45,834 nucleotides of DNA from Leptospira ellisii. Its GTDB lineage: Bacteria > Spirochaetota > Leptospiria > Leptospirales > Leptospiraceae. Both the position numbers and the translations under genes were made by a program. The notes beneath the pieces are model-generated. The model had not been told where the DNA came from and made no database searches. It saw nothing but the letters and a program-made list of their open reading frames with translations. The stretch lies in NCBI RefSeq assembly GCF_002811955.1, contig NZ_NPEF01000003.1, positions 1 to 45,834 on the forward strand. The letters run 5' to 3'. Shown piece by piece: positions 21,168 through 34,933 of the stretch (position 1 is the stretch's first letter; every line of letters starts with the position of its first letter).

Positions 21168-23399
21168 ATGTTTCAGTTTCAATTTTTTCAGGTTTTCGAT
21201 TGGGATTTACTCAAACCGTTCTTCTACTTTTTGGGCTTTATCGGAATTTATCTTACCTTCCGTCTTAGATTCCCTCAGTTGCGTTTTCTTTTCCTCGCCG
21301 TGAAAATTTTCTCGGGCAATATGGATTACAAAGGTTCCCGGGGAAGGGTGGTTCACTCCCAGGCTTTTTTTTCCGGCACCGCTTCCTCTCTGGTTCCGGG
21401 TGCGGTGATCGGTTCCGCGTTGGCTCTTATGATCGGAGGTCCGGGCGTTTTGATCTGGATCTGGGTCTCCTCGTTTTTTATCATGCCGCTTCGATTCGTC
21501 TCCTCCACGCTGGCGGTCCGGTTTAGAACCAAGACCGATTCGGGGAGATATCTTTCCGGTCCCATGTATTTTATCGAAAAGGCACTCAAGGCGAGATGGC
21601 TCGCCGTGAGTTTCGCGATCGCCGGTTTATTTACGGTGCTCGTCATGGGCGGGGCCGTTCCCATGTTGTATGTTACCCATATTTCGAAAAAGGCGTTCGA
21701 CGTTTCCGGTATGACGGTTCCGTTTTTGCTTTCGGTGATTCTCGTATTTATCGTGTTAGGCGGAGTGCGCAGGGTGGGTAAGGTTTCCTCCTATCTCGCG
21801 CCGGTCGGAATCCTGCTTTTCTTTTTCGGTTATTTCTTTCTTTTCAACGGATCCTTGATGGGATTTCGAGAATTTCTTTGGCTTTCGTTGCAGGACGCGT
21901 TGCAGCCGGTGACAGCCTTCGCCGGCGGAAGTTTCGTATTGGCGAGAACCTTCAGCGCCGCTTCCGGAATCTTTTTTGTTTCCACCGAAACGGGAATCGG
22001 AAAAAGCGCCGGTATTTCCGGAGTCGTCAGAACCGATTTCCCCGCCAAACAGGGATTGGTCAGCATGCTCGCGACTTTTTTCGAGGGATTCGTGATTTCC
22101 ACGATGGTGATCTACGCACTTTCCTCGTACGGAGCGTTTCAGATGCAGGAGCAGTTTCTGTTTTTGGAAGCCCTGTTTCAAGGGAAAACGGGACCGGTTC
22201 ATTTGGCGTTTTTCGGCTCCTTTCTTTTGTTCGGAATCGTTTCTATTTCGGGATGGTTTTATACCGGGGAACAGAACGCGTTCTACGTTTTCGGGGAACG
22301 TTTCGCCAATTTTTTCAGAATGTCCTTTTTGGCGACGATTCTCGTCGCGGCGTATCTTTACACCAAGGCCGGAGAAACGATCCTTTTCGAGGCCTTCGGT
22401 CTGGGATATTCCCTTTCCATCGTAACGGCGGTTCCCGTTTTGATCTCCCTCGTGCTTTTGGAAAAAATCGCAAGGGCCGAATTAAAACGTTTTCTCACCG
22501 AAAGCGGCGCGCGTTACGAAGTGCTGAAGGATTTTTATCTTCTGATCCTTTCCCTCGTCCCCAAGAATCTGCTTTCCCGTCTATTCGGACTTTTGGCTTC
22601 CTCCAGGCTTCCGCGTTTTTTGCTCATTCCCATCTTAAAGGCGTTCGCGAGGGCGTATAAGATAAATCTCGACGAGGCGGAATTGGAGATCCAGGAATAC
22701 AATTCGCTCAACGCGTTTTTTACGCGCGCGCTCAAGGCGGAAGCGAGAATCATCGACTCCGCCGACAACGAAATGGTTTCGCCGGTGGACGCGCGTATCA
22801 CGGGATACGGCGATATCAACCAAAGGATCATTCTTCAGGCGAAGGGGGTGGATTACAACCTCAAGGAACTTCTGGGCGGAGGAGCCTCCAAATATCTGGA
22901 CGATTTCACGAACGGAAAATACATCACCTTCTATCTTTCCCCTCAGGATTATCATCGGATCCATTCCCCCGCATACGGTAGAATATTAGGATATTATTAT
23001 GAACCCGGAAAATTGTTTCCGGTGAACGAGTTGGCCGTGTTCGGAATCCGCGGACTTTTTCCGAAAAACGAACGGCTCATCACGTATCTTCAGACGGAAT
23101 ACGGAAAAGTGGCCGTGATCAAAGTGGGCGCCTCCAACGTCGGAAGAATTCGGGTCACCTACGACAACAAGATCGTGACCAATTCTCTCATTCGAACCGC
23201 GAGAACGGTGGAATACAAAGACGTGTCGATCATGATCGACAAGGGCGCGGAATTGGGAAGATTCGAAATGGGTTCCACAGTGATCCTTCTTATGGAAAAG
23301 AACACGTTCGAATTCGATTCCCTGCCGGTGAACGAAAAGGTCACGTATGGAAGTACGATCGGCCGTTTTCTCGCAAAAAAATGCACGCTTCCCAAATGA
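21168..23399 (+). CDS. psd: AGCS-type symporter fused to phosphatidylserine decarboxylase
   Basis: One uninterrupted 743-codon frame carries two families. Residues 1 to about 440 are a polytopic AGCS (alanine/glycine:sodium symporter) domain: many membrane helices, [26 protein letters not shown] and [18 protein letters not shown] followed by [11 protein letters not shown]. About 455-743 is a full phosphatidylserine decarboxylase, including its N-terminal helix ([18 protein letters not shown]), [12 protein letters not shown] with Asp541, [12 protein letters not shown] with His596/His599, [20 protein letters not shown], and the self-cleavage site [12 protein letters not shown], where Ser703 should become the pyruvoyl group (LGST in E. 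coli). The catalytic residues are all present. PSD makes phosphatidylethanolamine at the inner membrane. I chose the ATG at 21168, after a GGGTGGGA site. Confidence 0.88.
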   Translation: MFQFQFFQVFDWDLLKPFFYFLGFIGIYLTFRLRFPQLRFLFLAVKIFSGNMDYKGSRGRVVHSQAFFSGTASSLVPGAVIGSALALMIGGPGVLIWIWVSSFFIMPLRFVSSTLAVRFRTKTDSGRYLSGPMYFIEKALKARWLAVSFAIAGLFTVLVMGGAVPMLYVTHISKKAFDVSGMTVPFLLSVILVFIVLGGVRRVGKVSSYLAPVGILLFFFGYFFLFNGSLMGFREFLWLSLQDALQPVTAFAGGSFVLARTFSAASGIFFVSTETGIGKSAGISGVVRTDFPAKQGLVSMLATFFEGFVISTMVIYALSSYGAFQMQEQFLFLEALFQGKTGPVHLAFFGSFLLFGIVSISGWFYTGEQNAFYVFGERFANFFRMSFLATILVAAYLYTKAGETILFEAFGLGYSLSIVTAVPVLISLVLLEKIARAELKRFLTESGARYEVLKDFYLLILSLVPKNLLSRLFGLLASSRLPRFLLIPILKAFARAYKINLDEAELEIQEYNSLNAFFTRALKAEARIIDSADNEMVSPVDARITGYGDINQRIILQAKGVDYNLKELLGGGASKYLDDFTNGKYITFYLSPQDYHRIHSPAYGRILGYYYEPGKLFPVNELAVFGIRGLFPKNERLITYLQTEYGKVAVIKVGASNVGRIRVTYDNKIVTNSLIRTARTVEYKDVSIMIDKGAELGRFEMGSTVILLMEKNTFEFDSLPVNEKVTYGSTIGRFLAKKCTLPK

Positions 23400-23406
23400 A
23401 AAACGT

Positions 23407-23736
23407 ATGCAGCTGAGTTTAAAGGCCACGACTCCCGACCGGATCGACTTTGATCAAACCTCGCTAACGATCGTTTGGAAGGACGGGGCGACTTCCGTTT
23501 TCGAGCTCGTGGATCTCAGAAGACGTTGTCCCTGCGTCGTTTGTAAGGGTGGGCACGGAGGAAAAGTGGGAACTACCACCGGAGGAATTCAGTCGATCCA
23601 GCTTTACGGAATCAACAAGGTGGGGCGATACGCGATTCATCCGGTGTGGAGCGACAATCATCAGACGGGGATTTATTCCTTTGATTCCTTACGAATGTTG
23701 GCCGACGGTTTGGGCGGAGATCTGATGACGACCTAA
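23407..23736 (+). CDS. DUF971 (GBBH-like N-terminal) protein
   Basis: A 109-residue member of the DUF971 family, small proteins that share the fold of the N-terminal domain of gamma-butyrobetaine hydroxylase. The typical layout is seen: PDRIDFDQTSLTIVWKDG, then ELVDLRRRCPCVVC with cysteines 41, 43 and 46, and the end GRYAIHPVWSDNHQTGIYSFDSLR. In other proteins the cysteines bind zinc or an iron-sulphur cluster; members are often linked to Fe-S cluster assembly or carriers, but the role is not settled. The ATG at 23407 lies 7 bp after the decarboxylase stop, so the two are probably one transcript. Confidence 0.9.
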   Translation: MQLSLKATTPDRIDFDQTSLTIVWKDGATSVFELVDLRRRCPCVVCKGGHGGKVGTTTGGIQSIQLYGINKVGRYAIHPVWSDNHQTGIYSFDSLRMLADGLGGDLMTT

Positions 23737-23744
23737 AATCCCTA

Positions 23745-23760
23745 CTTTTTTGGAAAAAAG
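23745..23760. terminator. A/T hairpin before the flagellar operon
   Basis: CTTTTTTGGAAAAAAG is a perfect inverted repeat 8 bp after the DUF971 stop, followed by a short GTTGTTTT. A 7-bp A/T stem is weak and the two-base loop would open, so termination is possible but not convincing. The flagellar operon starts 109 bp on. Confidence 0.25.
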
Positions 23761-23869
23761 GTTGTTTTCACCTGAAAATCGGGTGGAATCCAGTGGGGAA
23801 GAAAAAAAGGAGTGACAAAAACCCTTTTCTTATGTCCCATTAACCAAAATTCCCGGGAGAGTTCCCAAA

Positions 23870-24906
<1,037 letters not shown>

Positions 24907-24910
<4 letters not shown>

Positions 24911-25746
24911 AGTCCGCGGCCCTCTCCCGGACTTCTATAGCCGGGATCATACATTCAATTTTTATCATATTCGTATTCTCTTTTTCCGTCCTTTCTCTCG
25001 GAGCCCAATCCGAACGGGAATTGATGGACGAGGCCCTCAAAAAAGAGCTGGGACAGACTTCCCCCGCCAATCAGGAAGCAAAAAAAAATACGGGTTCCGA
25101 CGCGGCCGGAGGGAAAAATTCAGGATCCGGGACTTCCTCTTCCGGGACTACGGCGGGACCGAACGGATCGAAATCCGATTCAGGACAAACGACCGTTCCG
25201 GAAACCAATCCCGTCGAGGAGCGGTATCGATCGAAGGACGACGGTCCTGGAATCGCGGGGACCCTGTTTCGCGTCGTTTTTATATTAGGTCTTCTTTGTA
25301 TAGGACTTTATTATATTCTAAAATACGTTTCCAAAAACAGGGAAGGACGCCTTCCCGTGCGCGGGGAGATGAACGTCCTTTCCAGTCTGATCCTAGGCCC
25401 GAACAAACAACTCCAGATCGTGGAGGTTTCCGGCCAATTGCTCGTGTTGGGCGTCGCGGAACACGGGATCAATCTGATCACCGAGATCACGGATCCGGAA
25501 GTGAAACATAGGATTCTCCAGAAAAAGGAAACATATCAACCGCCGGAAGGCGGATTTTTGGTGACCGTGCTGGAACAGATCAAGGATTTGAATTCCAGAA
25601 TTTCGGGAACTCAGGAAGGCCCTCCGGATTCGAAGGGAACGGGAGGGGTCGCTCGGGAAGAAAAACGAAGGCAAACCCGGAAAAAGCTGGAAGAACTCAA
25701 AGAAAAAACGAGCTCGCTGGAAAGCGGGCTTTTCGATTTGAGATAA
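24907..25746 (+). CDS. fliO: Flagellar biosynthesis protein FliO
   Basis: FliO helps assemble the FliP ring of the type III export gate. This 279-residue protein starts at a GTG overlapping the fliY stop by 4 bases. It has an N-terminal hydrophobic signal/anchor, an extended low-complexity Gly/Ser/Asn/Thr-rich periplasmic linker (about 60-115), one clear membrane helix ([23 protein letters not shown]), then the FliO cytoplasmic domain with [29 protein letters not shown], the family's most conserved stretch. A charged coiled tail ([20 protein letters not shown]) ends the protein. Position directly before fliP supports the call. Confidence 0.9.
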
Positions 25747-25783
25747 GACCTAGGAAAATCAGGATTTAGGAAGTCGCTGTTCG

Positions 25784-26583
25784 GTGGGAATGAGACATAA
25801 AAAACTTATAAAGAACATTACGTGGATGCTTCTGCTCGTTGCGGGATTGTCTTTGGGTTCCTCATGGTTCACCTTGGAGGCGCAATCCGCGGGGACTCGA
25901 ATTCCGATTCCGAATTTGAACATCAACGTGAACGAGGCCAAAAGTCCGAGAGAAACAAGCCTCTCTTTGATGGTTCTTTTTTTGGTCACGATCCTTTCCC
26001 TTGCTCCCGCGATCGTGATGTCTCTTACTTCCTTCACCAAAATCGTGATCGTTTTGGATTTCGTAAGAAGGGCTCTTTCCATACAGAACCTTCCCCCGAA
26101 CCAGGTGATGATGGGGCTCGCACTGTTTATGACCTTTTTTATCATGGCTCCTACCCTGAACACCGTCAACGAACGCGCGTTAGGTCCTTATCTCGAGGGA
26201 AAGATCGACACCAACACGTTCTTCGAAAAGGGGATGGTCCCCATCCGCGAATTTATGATGCGGCAGATCGGAACGTCGGGCGCGAAGGACGTGGCGCTGT
26301 TTTTAAAGATCGGAAAGGTGGAGAACGTGGAATCCTTCGACGACGTTCCTTCCTACGTTCTGATTCCGGCGTTTATGTTGAGCGAAATCAAAAAGGCGTT
26401 TTGGATCGGGATCATCATCTTCATCCCGTTCATCGTCATAGACCTCGTGGTCGCTTCCGCGCTTCTTTCCATGGGTCTTATGATGCTTCCTCCCGTTATG
26501 GTGAGTCTTCCGTTTAAGCTGATTTTGTTCGTCCTCGTCGACGGGTGGAATCTGATCGTCTACGAACTCGTCAGGAGTTATAA

Positions 26584-26587
<4 letters not shown>
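25784..26587 (+). CDS. fliP: Flagellar export gate protein FliP
   Basis: FliP forms the core pore of the flagellar type III secretion gate with FliQ and FliR. This copy has an N-terminal signal sequence, then the family block [52 protein letters not shown], and the C-terminal signature [19 protein letters not shown] with the following hydrophobic helices, VDLVVAS and SMGMMMLPP-like [17 protein letters not shown]. Length of 267 residues is usual. The GTG at 25784 has an AGGAAG site ten bases upstream; the ATG two codons later is too near its own purine stretch. The stop overlaps the fliQ start as ATGA. Confidence 0.97.
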
Positions 26588-27629
<1,042 letters not shown>

Positions 27630-27633
<4 letters not shown>

Positions 27634-29039
27634 ACGGTTTGCGGAGGAGCTGTCCATCGAACCGGAGCGAATATCTTTCTGCTCATTCGAAACGATATGC
27701 CGTAGGAACGCAAAATATCGCCGTAACACCGACGCCCGCCGTGATATCGAGCGCGCCCCGCCCTGATCTTGGGTGGTGGGGTGCGGCGGTGGGACTGCTC
27801 CGGAAATTTTTCGCTATCATAAAAAACGACTTTCTACAACGGGAATTTCGTTTTTTCACCGGGGTCGTGTTACCGACAAACACGCGTTTACCGAAAGTGA
27901 TGGTCGGAAATACGACGGGGCGGGCAGGTTTTTTCTTTGACACCGCGGCCGAGTTTAGGATCGATCTTCAGCTTTTTGCGGCGGAAGACGAAGGGCGAAC
28001 CGAACCCGGATCCGAACGCAGAAGAAGGGAAGAACGGGAAAAAGGCAACGTTCCCAAATCCCCGGAGTTACCAGCCGCGGTCGTGCTTCTCGCCGGAGTA
28101 GTACTCGTTTATCTCATGGGAGAATATTTTTTCATGAGAGCGTTTTACGTTCTTCGCAAATACATCCACGGGGTCGGCCTTCGAAACGACATCAGTTCCG
28201 AATCCGTAACCGAACTTTTGAAAAATGCGTCCACGGATCTATTCACTCTTCTTTGGCCCCTTTTGGGAATCACCTTGGTCGGAGCCGTGCTCGGAAACGT
28301 GGTGCAGGTCGGATTTATCTTCGCGCCCCGCGCCTTGAGTTTTAACTTCAGCCGGATTCAGCCCAATTTTAAGAAGGTGCTTCCGACGCGTCAGACGCTC
28401 TTTAACCTGGGCAAGTCTCTCGCCAAGGTGGGGTTGATCGCGTGGGTTTCCTACATCGTAATCAGTAAGGATTTTTTTCCCATCCTTCTTTCGGGAGAGA
28501 TGGGATTGGAGCAGGCGGTCGCCCTCGTGATGAGCACCTCCTTTAAGATATTTCTCGTGGTGGGAATCATTCTTCTCGCGATCAGCATCGTGGATTATCT
28601 TTATCAAAGATACGAATATGAGGAATCCTTAAAGATGACCCCTTCCGAAGCGAAGAGGGAAGCCAAGGAATCCGACGGGGACCGTTCCCTGCAGGCGAGA
28701 AGAAGACAACTCGCGCGGGATATGATGAACAAACGTAAGATGCTCGCCAAGGTTCCCGAGGCGGACGTGGTCATCACGAATCCGACTCACTTTGCGGTCG
28801 CGCTCGAATATAAACCGGGAATCCACAAAGCCCCCGTCGTCGTCGCCAAGGGCGTGGACGATTTCGCTTTATTGATCATTCGGATCGCCCGCGAAAACGG
28901 CGTTCCCACCGTGGAGGATCGGCTTCAAGCCCGCGGACTTTACGAGGAAGTCGAACTCGGAGCGGAAGTCCCCCAACAATTTTACCGTGCGATCGCGGCG
29001 ATTCTTTCGCGTTTGGAATCCTTTCGGAGGGCCGTGTAA
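27630..29039 (+). CDS. flhB: Flagellar export switch protein FlhB with long odd N-terminus
   Basis: FlhB sets the substrate order of flagellar export. From about residue 112 it is a normal Flh[36 protein letters not shown], four membrane helices, the cytoplasmic linker and the autocleavage site NPTH near residue 384 ([13 protein letters not shown]), then [23 protein letters not shown]. The first roughly 90-110 residues are unlike FlhB and rich in arginine and glycine; they include a repeat core at 27753-27793. The ATG at 27630 overlaps fliR like the other gene pairs in the operon, but a real start at the ATG 27900 (or GTG 27867), giving about 379 residues, is close to family length. Which start is used cannot be decided here. 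Confidence 0.9.
27753..27793 (+). repeat. Dispersed repeat core, copy A (inside flhB frame)
   Basis: The stretch begins GCGCCCCGCCCTG, then TTGGGTGGTGGGGTGCGGCG. The same block occurs on the minus strand at 43470-43509 between fliH and fliI, with a 13-base identical start, a 2-base length change, and then an identical TGGGTGGTGG. It lies within about 270 bp of non-FlhB sequence between fliR and flhB. It resembles intergenic repeats I recall from Leptospira genomes; family membership needs a search. Confidence 0.6.
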
Positions 29040-29048
29040 GGGGAAACT

Positions 29049-31175
29049 ATGGAAAAAAAATGGTGGAATCAATCCGACGTCATCCTCGGAATCGGGGCCG
29101 TTGCCATCGTGGCGATGCTGGTCATTCCGCTTCCCGGATTTATATTAGATATTTTGATTATTCTAAGTTTGGCGATCGGGTTGCTCGTGCTTCTGACCTC
29201 GCTTTCGGTCCGTGAGCCGGCGGATTTTTCGATCTTTCCCAGCTTATTGCTGATCACTACCTTGTATCGTCTCGCGCTCAACGTTTCCACGACGCGACAG
29301 ATTCTCTCCAAAGGTCCGGCGATGAACAGTCATATCATCGACGCTTTCGGTTCGTTCATCATCGGAAGCGAGTCGGGGCTTTCTAAATACGTGGTGGGAT
29401 TCATCATATTCATCATCCTCGTGCTCGTTCAGGTGCTCGTGATCACGAAAGGAGCCACGAGAATCTCGGAAGTTGCGGCCCGATTCACCTTGGACGCGTT
29501 GCCGGGTAAACAGATGGCCATAGATATGGAACTTTCCTCCGGAAACATCAACGAAGAGGAGGCCAAAAAAAGAAGAAAGAAGATCGAGGCCGAGGTCGAC
29601 TTCTACGGATCCATGGACGGTGCGAGTAAGTTCGTCCAGGGGGACGTGCGTGCGGGGCTGATCATCACCGCCATAAACCTGCTAGGCGGAGTGATCATCG
29701 GAGCTTCGATCCGGGGAGAATCATTTACGCAAGCGATAGAAACCTACGGAAAGTTCACGATCGGAGACGGATTGGTTTCCCAAATTCCTGCGCTTTTGAC
29801 CACCGTTGCGACCGGTATCATCGTTACGCGTTCCGGCTCGGAGTCGGATCTGGCGACGCAGTTCAAAAGCCAACTCTTCAGTAATTCCAAAGTGCTCTAC
29901 GTGGTTTCCGGCAGTTTGGGTTTCGCCTCTTTGATTCCCGGACTTCCGTTTATCCCTCTCGTATTGTTGGCGGCCGGCGTTGGATATCTCGGTTATTCGT
30001 TGGAACAGACGGTCAAAGAACAGCTGGAATCCATCGAAAAAAAGGAAAAGGAATCCGGTCAGGACAGAAAACCCAAAGACTTCTACGAGGAACTCAGAAC
30101 CGATCCGATCGAAATCGAAGTCGGTTATCATCTCATTCCCTTGGTAGACGCTTCGCAAGGCGGAGCGCTTCTCGATCAGATCAGCAACCTGCGCAAGAAG
30201 TTCGCTCAGGACAACGGCGTGGTTATTCCTCCCGTGAGAATATTAGATAATCTTGATCTAAATCCGGACACGTATTCGATCAAAATCAACGGAACCGAAG
30301 TGGGAACTTCGGTCGTCAAACCCGACAAACTGATGGCACTCAATACCAGCCCCGGAACCGCCGAGCCGATTCAGGGCGAGGATTTTCTGGAACCGTCCTT
30401 CGGACAAAAGGCCAAGTGGATCGGAGCGGAAGACAAGGCCGAAGCCGAAGCGAAAGGTTATACGGTCGTGGACGCTTCCACGGTCGTGGTCACGCATCTG
30501 AAGGAACTTCTCGCCACACACGCGTCCACGTTGCTCGGAAGGGAAGAGGTCAAAAAACTTCTGGATCATTATAAGGCGAGTTATCCGACTCTCGTGGGGG
30601 AACTCGACGCGGACAAACCGGGCAATCTGGGGATCATTCAACAGGTTCTTCAGAATCTTCTTCGGGAAGGTTTGGGGATCCGCAATCTCGTTCCGATTTT
30701 GGAATCCGTCGCCAACAATCTGACCAAATATCAGAATCCGTACATTCTCACCGAGCTCGTACGTCAGTCGATATCGCGCACCGTGGTTCGGGACTATCTT
30801 TCCATGGACGGCAAACTCAGGGTCATCACTCTCGAAAGCAGAATTTTGGACCGACTCAACAAATCGATCGCGCAGGATAGGATCGAAAACCGGGACGTGC
30901 TTTCCCTCGCTCCCGATTTTTACAGAAGGTTGATCGACGGAGTTGCGGAACTTTACCGCAATTTCCGGACCGAAGGGAAATTCCCCATCTTCGTCGTAAA
31001 CAGGGAAGTTAGACTTCCGTTCTCGTATCTTCTCGCGAAGGAATTTCCTCCGCGCAACTTCGGGGTTCTGGCCTACGAGGAGATCCATTCCTCCGTGGAT
31101 TCGGTGATCGAGGCGGAACTGAAACTTCCGCAGGCGCAGACTACCGCGGCGGCGGGCGTGGGGGAAGAAATATGA
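29049..31175 (+). CDS. flhA: Flagellar export protein FlhA
   Basis: FlhA, 708 residues, is the ion-driven part of the export gate and docks chaperone-substrate complexes. Eight membrane helices occupy roughly residues 1-310, containing the FHIPEP signature region [20 protein letters not shown] then [12 protein letters not shown], and the conserved cytoplasmic loop [13 protein letters not shown] and [14 protein letters not shown]. After a charged linker (about 325-350) comes the four-subdomain cytoplasmic region, with [23 protein letters not shown] and the end [23 protein letters not shown]. It starts 9 bp after flhB. Nothing unusual was seen. Confidence 0.97.
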   Translation: MEKKWWNQSDVILGIGAVAIVAMLVIPLPGFILDILIILSLAIGLLVLLTSLSVREPADFSIFPSLLLITTLYRLALNVSTTRQILSKGPAMNSHIIDAFGSFIIGSESGLSKYVVGFIIFIILVLVQVLVITKGATRISEVAARFTLDALPGKQMAIDMELSSGNINEEEAKKRRKKIEAEVDFYGSMDGASKFVQGDVRAGLIITAINLLGGVIIGASIRGESFTQAIETYGKFTIGDGLVSQIPALLTTVATGIIVTRSGSESDLATQFKSQLFSNSKVLYVVSGSLGFASLIPGLPFIPLVLLAAGVGYLGYSLEQTVKEQLESIEKKEKESGQDRKPKDFYEELRTDPIEIEVGYHLIPLVDASQGGALLDQISNLRKKFAQDNGVVIPPVRILDNLDLNPDTYSIKINGTEVGTSVVKPDKLMALNTSPGTAEPIQGEDFLEPSFGQKAKWIGAEDKAEAEAKGYTVVDASTVVVTHLKELLATHASTLLGREEVKKLLDHYKASYPTLVGELDADKPGNLGIIQQVLQNLLREGLGIRNLVPILESVANNLTKYQNPYILTELVRQSISRTVVRDYLSMDGKLRVITLESRILDRLNKSIAQDRIENRDVLSLAPDFYRRLIDGVAELYRNFRTEGKFPIFVVNREVRLPFSYLLAKEFPPRNFGVLAYEEIHSSVDSVIEAELKLPQAQTTAAAGVGEEI

Positions 31176-31226
31176 AATTATTAGAATATTCTTTCTTTTT
31201 AATATGGAAAGGACAAGGAGCCGAAT

Positions 31227-32528
<1,302 letters not shown>

Positions 32529-32553
32529 TCCGCGAGTTTCGAAGAGGTAAAGA

Positions 32554-33465
32554 ATGGACCAGGCGACTCATTTACGCAAACTCACCGAGGGAAATACGAG
32601 TCTTAAAGTTCTGTCATCCAGAAAGCCGACGACCAAGATCATCGCGATCGCGTCCGGAAAGGGAGGAGTAGGCAAAAGCACCATCTCCGTCAACCTCGCC
32701 ATTTCCATGGCCCGGGCCGGTCAAAAAGTACTCGTGTTCGACGGGGACTTAGGTCTTGCGAACGTAAACGTAATCCTGGGGATCATCCCCAAATACAACC
32801 TCTATCACGTCGTTAAAGGGCACAAAAGTCTCAAAGATATCATCATACAAACTCCCGAAGGTGTGGACATCATCGCGGGAGCCTCCGGGTATTCCCAGTT
32901 GGCCAACCTAAACGATACGCAGAGGAATTCCCTCATCAAGGGTTTCGCCGATCTGGACAATTACGACGTTATGATCATCGATACCGGCGCGGGAATCAGC
33001 TCCAACGTGATCGGTCTTACGCTTCCTGCGGACGACGTGATCGTGATCACTACCCCCGAGCCGACGGCGATCACCGATTCCTACGGGTTGATCAAAGCCA
33101 TCGTCTCCCAAAGCAGGGATAAGAACCTGAAGATGGTCGTCAACCGAGTAAGGAGCGCGATCGAAGGAAAGAAGGTGGCCGATCGTGTCATCGATATCAG
33201 CGGTCAGTTTTTGGAAGTGAAGGTGGACAATTTAGGATTCATCTTTCAGGACGAAGAGGTGGAAAAAAGCATCCGGGAACAAAAACCCTACATCATCAAT
33301 TCCCCGAAAAGTAAGGCGGCGGCTTGTCTGAACAGAATTACCTATGCGCTTTTGAATCAGGAGATGGAACCGCTCGAAGACGCCGGAATCAGCGGATTCT
33401 TTAAGAAGTTCTTCAACTTTATGGACGTCCGCGAGAAAGAGCTCGAGAAGGGCGACGAAGAATAA
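32554..33465 (+). CDS. flhG: MinD-like flagellar number regulator FlhG
   Basis: A 303-residue ParA/MinD-type ATPase that limits flagellum number with FlhF. An N-terminal region (about 1-28), including [18 protein letters not shown], resembles the DQAxxLR activation helix that stimulates FlhF ([10 protein letters not shown] is seen at the very start). The deviant Walker [17 protein letters not shown] is at about 34-50, switch I at [11 protein letters not shown] and Walker B at [13 protein letters not shown] near 142. The C-terminal part ends with a short amphipathic helix rich in Phe and Lys ([16 protein letters not shown]), suiting MinD-like membrane attachment. Also called YlxH. Confidence 0.96.
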   Translation: MDQATHLRKLTEGNTSLKVLSSRKPTTKIIAIASGKGGVGKSTISVNLAISMARAGQKVLVFDGDLGLANVNVILGIIPKYNLYHVVKGHKSLKDIIIQTPEGVDIIAGASGYSQLANLNDTQRNSLIKGFADLDNYDVMIIDTGAGISSNVIGLTLPADDVIVITTPEPTAITDSYGLIKAIVSQSRDKNLKMVVNRVRSAIEGKKVADRVIDISGQFLEVKVDNLGFIFQDEEVEKSIREQKPYIINSPKSKAAACLNRITYALLNQEMEPLEDAGISGFFKKFFNFMDVREKELEKGDEE

Positions 33466-33468
33466 CCT

Positions 33469-33954
33469 TTGAACCTCCAGATCTTGTTCATAGGAGTTTT
33501 CGCTTTGATCGCTTTGATCGTGAGCGCCGTATGCGGTTTCCTTACGGGAAATCAGTGGAGCCACGTCCTTCTGGTTTCCGTTTTATCCACGCTTGCGTTC
33601 GCGGTTTTCGGCTTCGGCGTACACGCGTTTTTGGAAACCAAGGTTCCCGAATTTTTGGATTTTATCTCTAATTTGGGCGGAGAATTCGCCGCGTCCACTT
33701 CCGGGGAAGGCGGTTTTGCCGGAGCGGGGATGAGGGATTATTCCCAACAACCTTCCGATACGTACGAATCTTCCGAAGCGGGAGAGGGCCCTTCTTCATC
33801 CGAAGTCTTTGCTTCCGCGACCCCGAAACGTCAGAAAAGCGGAAACTTCGGAGATCATATCATGGTCGAAAATATCGCGATCAAAAACGAGCCGAAACTC
33901 ATGGCCGAGGCCATCCGTACGATGTTGGCTCGGGACGATATGGGAGAAAAATAG
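33469..33954 (+). CDS. Hypothetical membrane protein of the flagellar operon
   Basis: A 161-residue protein starting at TTG 33469, 3 bp after the flhG stop; no in-frame ATG exists in the N-terminal half. Two hydrophobic helices (about 5-27 and 30-52) come first, then an acidic, Ser/Gly-rich disordered middle (about 70-125) and a short conserved-looking end [20 protein letters not shown] then RTMLARDD. It is not recognised as a known family. Spirochaete flagellar operons commonly carry a small unknown gene between flhG and the sigma factor gene, so the position is probably conserved. A role linked to FlhG or to the sigma factor is only a guess. Confidence 0.7.
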   Translation: MNLQILFIGVFALIALIVSAVCGFLTGNQWSHVLLVSVLSTLAFAVFGFGVHAFLETKVPEFLDFISNLGGEFAASTSGEGGFAGAGMRDYSQQPSDTYESSEAGEGPSSSEVFASATPKRQKSGNFGDHIMVENIAIKNEPKLMAEAIRTMLARDDMGEK

Positions 33955-33994
33955 GAAATTCTTTTCCGAACGCTTCGGGAAGGGCTTATAACCT

Positions 33995-34032
<38 letters not shown>

Positions 34033-34109
34033 CCAAAAAATGCTATTGCAATTTTCTGAGAAACTCGACACTTTAGAATGAAGGTCATGGTTTTTCCAGA
34101 TCCGAGCTT

Positions 34110-34910
34110 ATGTCCAAAAAGTATGAGAAATATAACCAGCAGGATGAGACGGAACTTTGGAAATCCTATCGGGACAACAAAGACCAGGACATCCGTTCGT
34201 ATCTCGTAGAAAAATATTCCCCCTTAGTCAAACACGTCGCCGGAAGGATCGCGATCGGGATGCCGCAGAACGTGGAATTCGACGATCTGGTCTCCTACGG
34301 AGTGTTCGGTTTGTTGGATGCGATCGAAAAATTCGATCCGGATCGTCTGATCAAATTCAAAACCTATGCGATGACCCGGATTCGGGGAAGTATTTTCGAC
34401 GAACTCCGCTCCATCGATTGGATTCCTCGATCGATCCGTCAAAAGGCGAAACAACTCGAACAGATCATCGGTATGTTGGAGAATAAGGAAGGCCAACAGG
34501 TGGACGACGAGGCGATCGCGAAAGAACTCGGAATCTCCATGGAGGAATACAATTCCCTTCTCACGAAAATCAGCGGAACGTCCCTCGTCTCCCTCAACGA
34601 TATCTGGTTTCTCGGAGACGAAAACGACGAGGTTTCCTTTATGGAAACGCTCGAATCTCCGATGAACATGAATCCGGACACGATCATCGAAAAGGAAGAG
34701 ATCAAAAACGTGATCGTGGAAGCGATCAAAACCCTCCCCGAAAAGGAAAAGAAAGTCATCGTATTATATTATTATGAAGATCTAACGTTAAAGGAAATCG
34801 GAGAGGTTTTGGAAGTCACCGAATCCAGGATTTCCCAGCTTCATACCAGGGCGGTTTCGAGACTCAGAAGCAAACTGGGCAAGGTGAAATCCGTAATCAC
34901 CCGCAAATAA
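34110..34910 (+). CDS. fliA: Flagellar sigma factor of the FliA/WhiG type
   Basis: A sigma-28-class RNA polymerase sigma factor, 266 residues, directing late flagellar and chemotaxis genes. Region 2 shows [40 protein letters not shown] and [31 protein letters not shown], the class signature. Region 4 has [40 protein letters not shown], the -35 binding helix. The leptospiral gene is often named whiG or fliA. The 155 bp before it contain an imperfect hairpin (33961-33982) with no T-tract and no clear promoter that I could support. No flgM-like antisigma gene is next to it. Confidence 0.96.
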   Translation: MSKKYEKYNQQDETELWKSYRDNKDQDIRSYLVEKYSPLVKHVAGRIAIGMPQNVEFDDLVSYGVFGLLDAIEKFDPDRLIKFKTYAMTRIRGSIFDELRSIDWIPRSIRQKAKQLEQIIGMLENKEGQQVDDEAIAKELGISMEEYNSLLTKISGTSLVSLNDIWFLGDENDEVSFMETLESPMNMNPDTIIEKEEIKNVIVEAIKTLPEKEKKVIVLYYYEDLTLKEIGEVLEVTESRISQLHTRAVSRLRSKLGKVKSVITRK

Positions 34911-34933
34911 ATCCTACGTTTTAGGAAAACCAT

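Noticed and set aside
23761..23869. Sigma-28 or sigma-70 promoter before fliY
   Set aside because: A GTGACA at 23812-23817 and a TATGTC follow, but the spacing of 13 bp is too short and no sigma-28 pattern was found.
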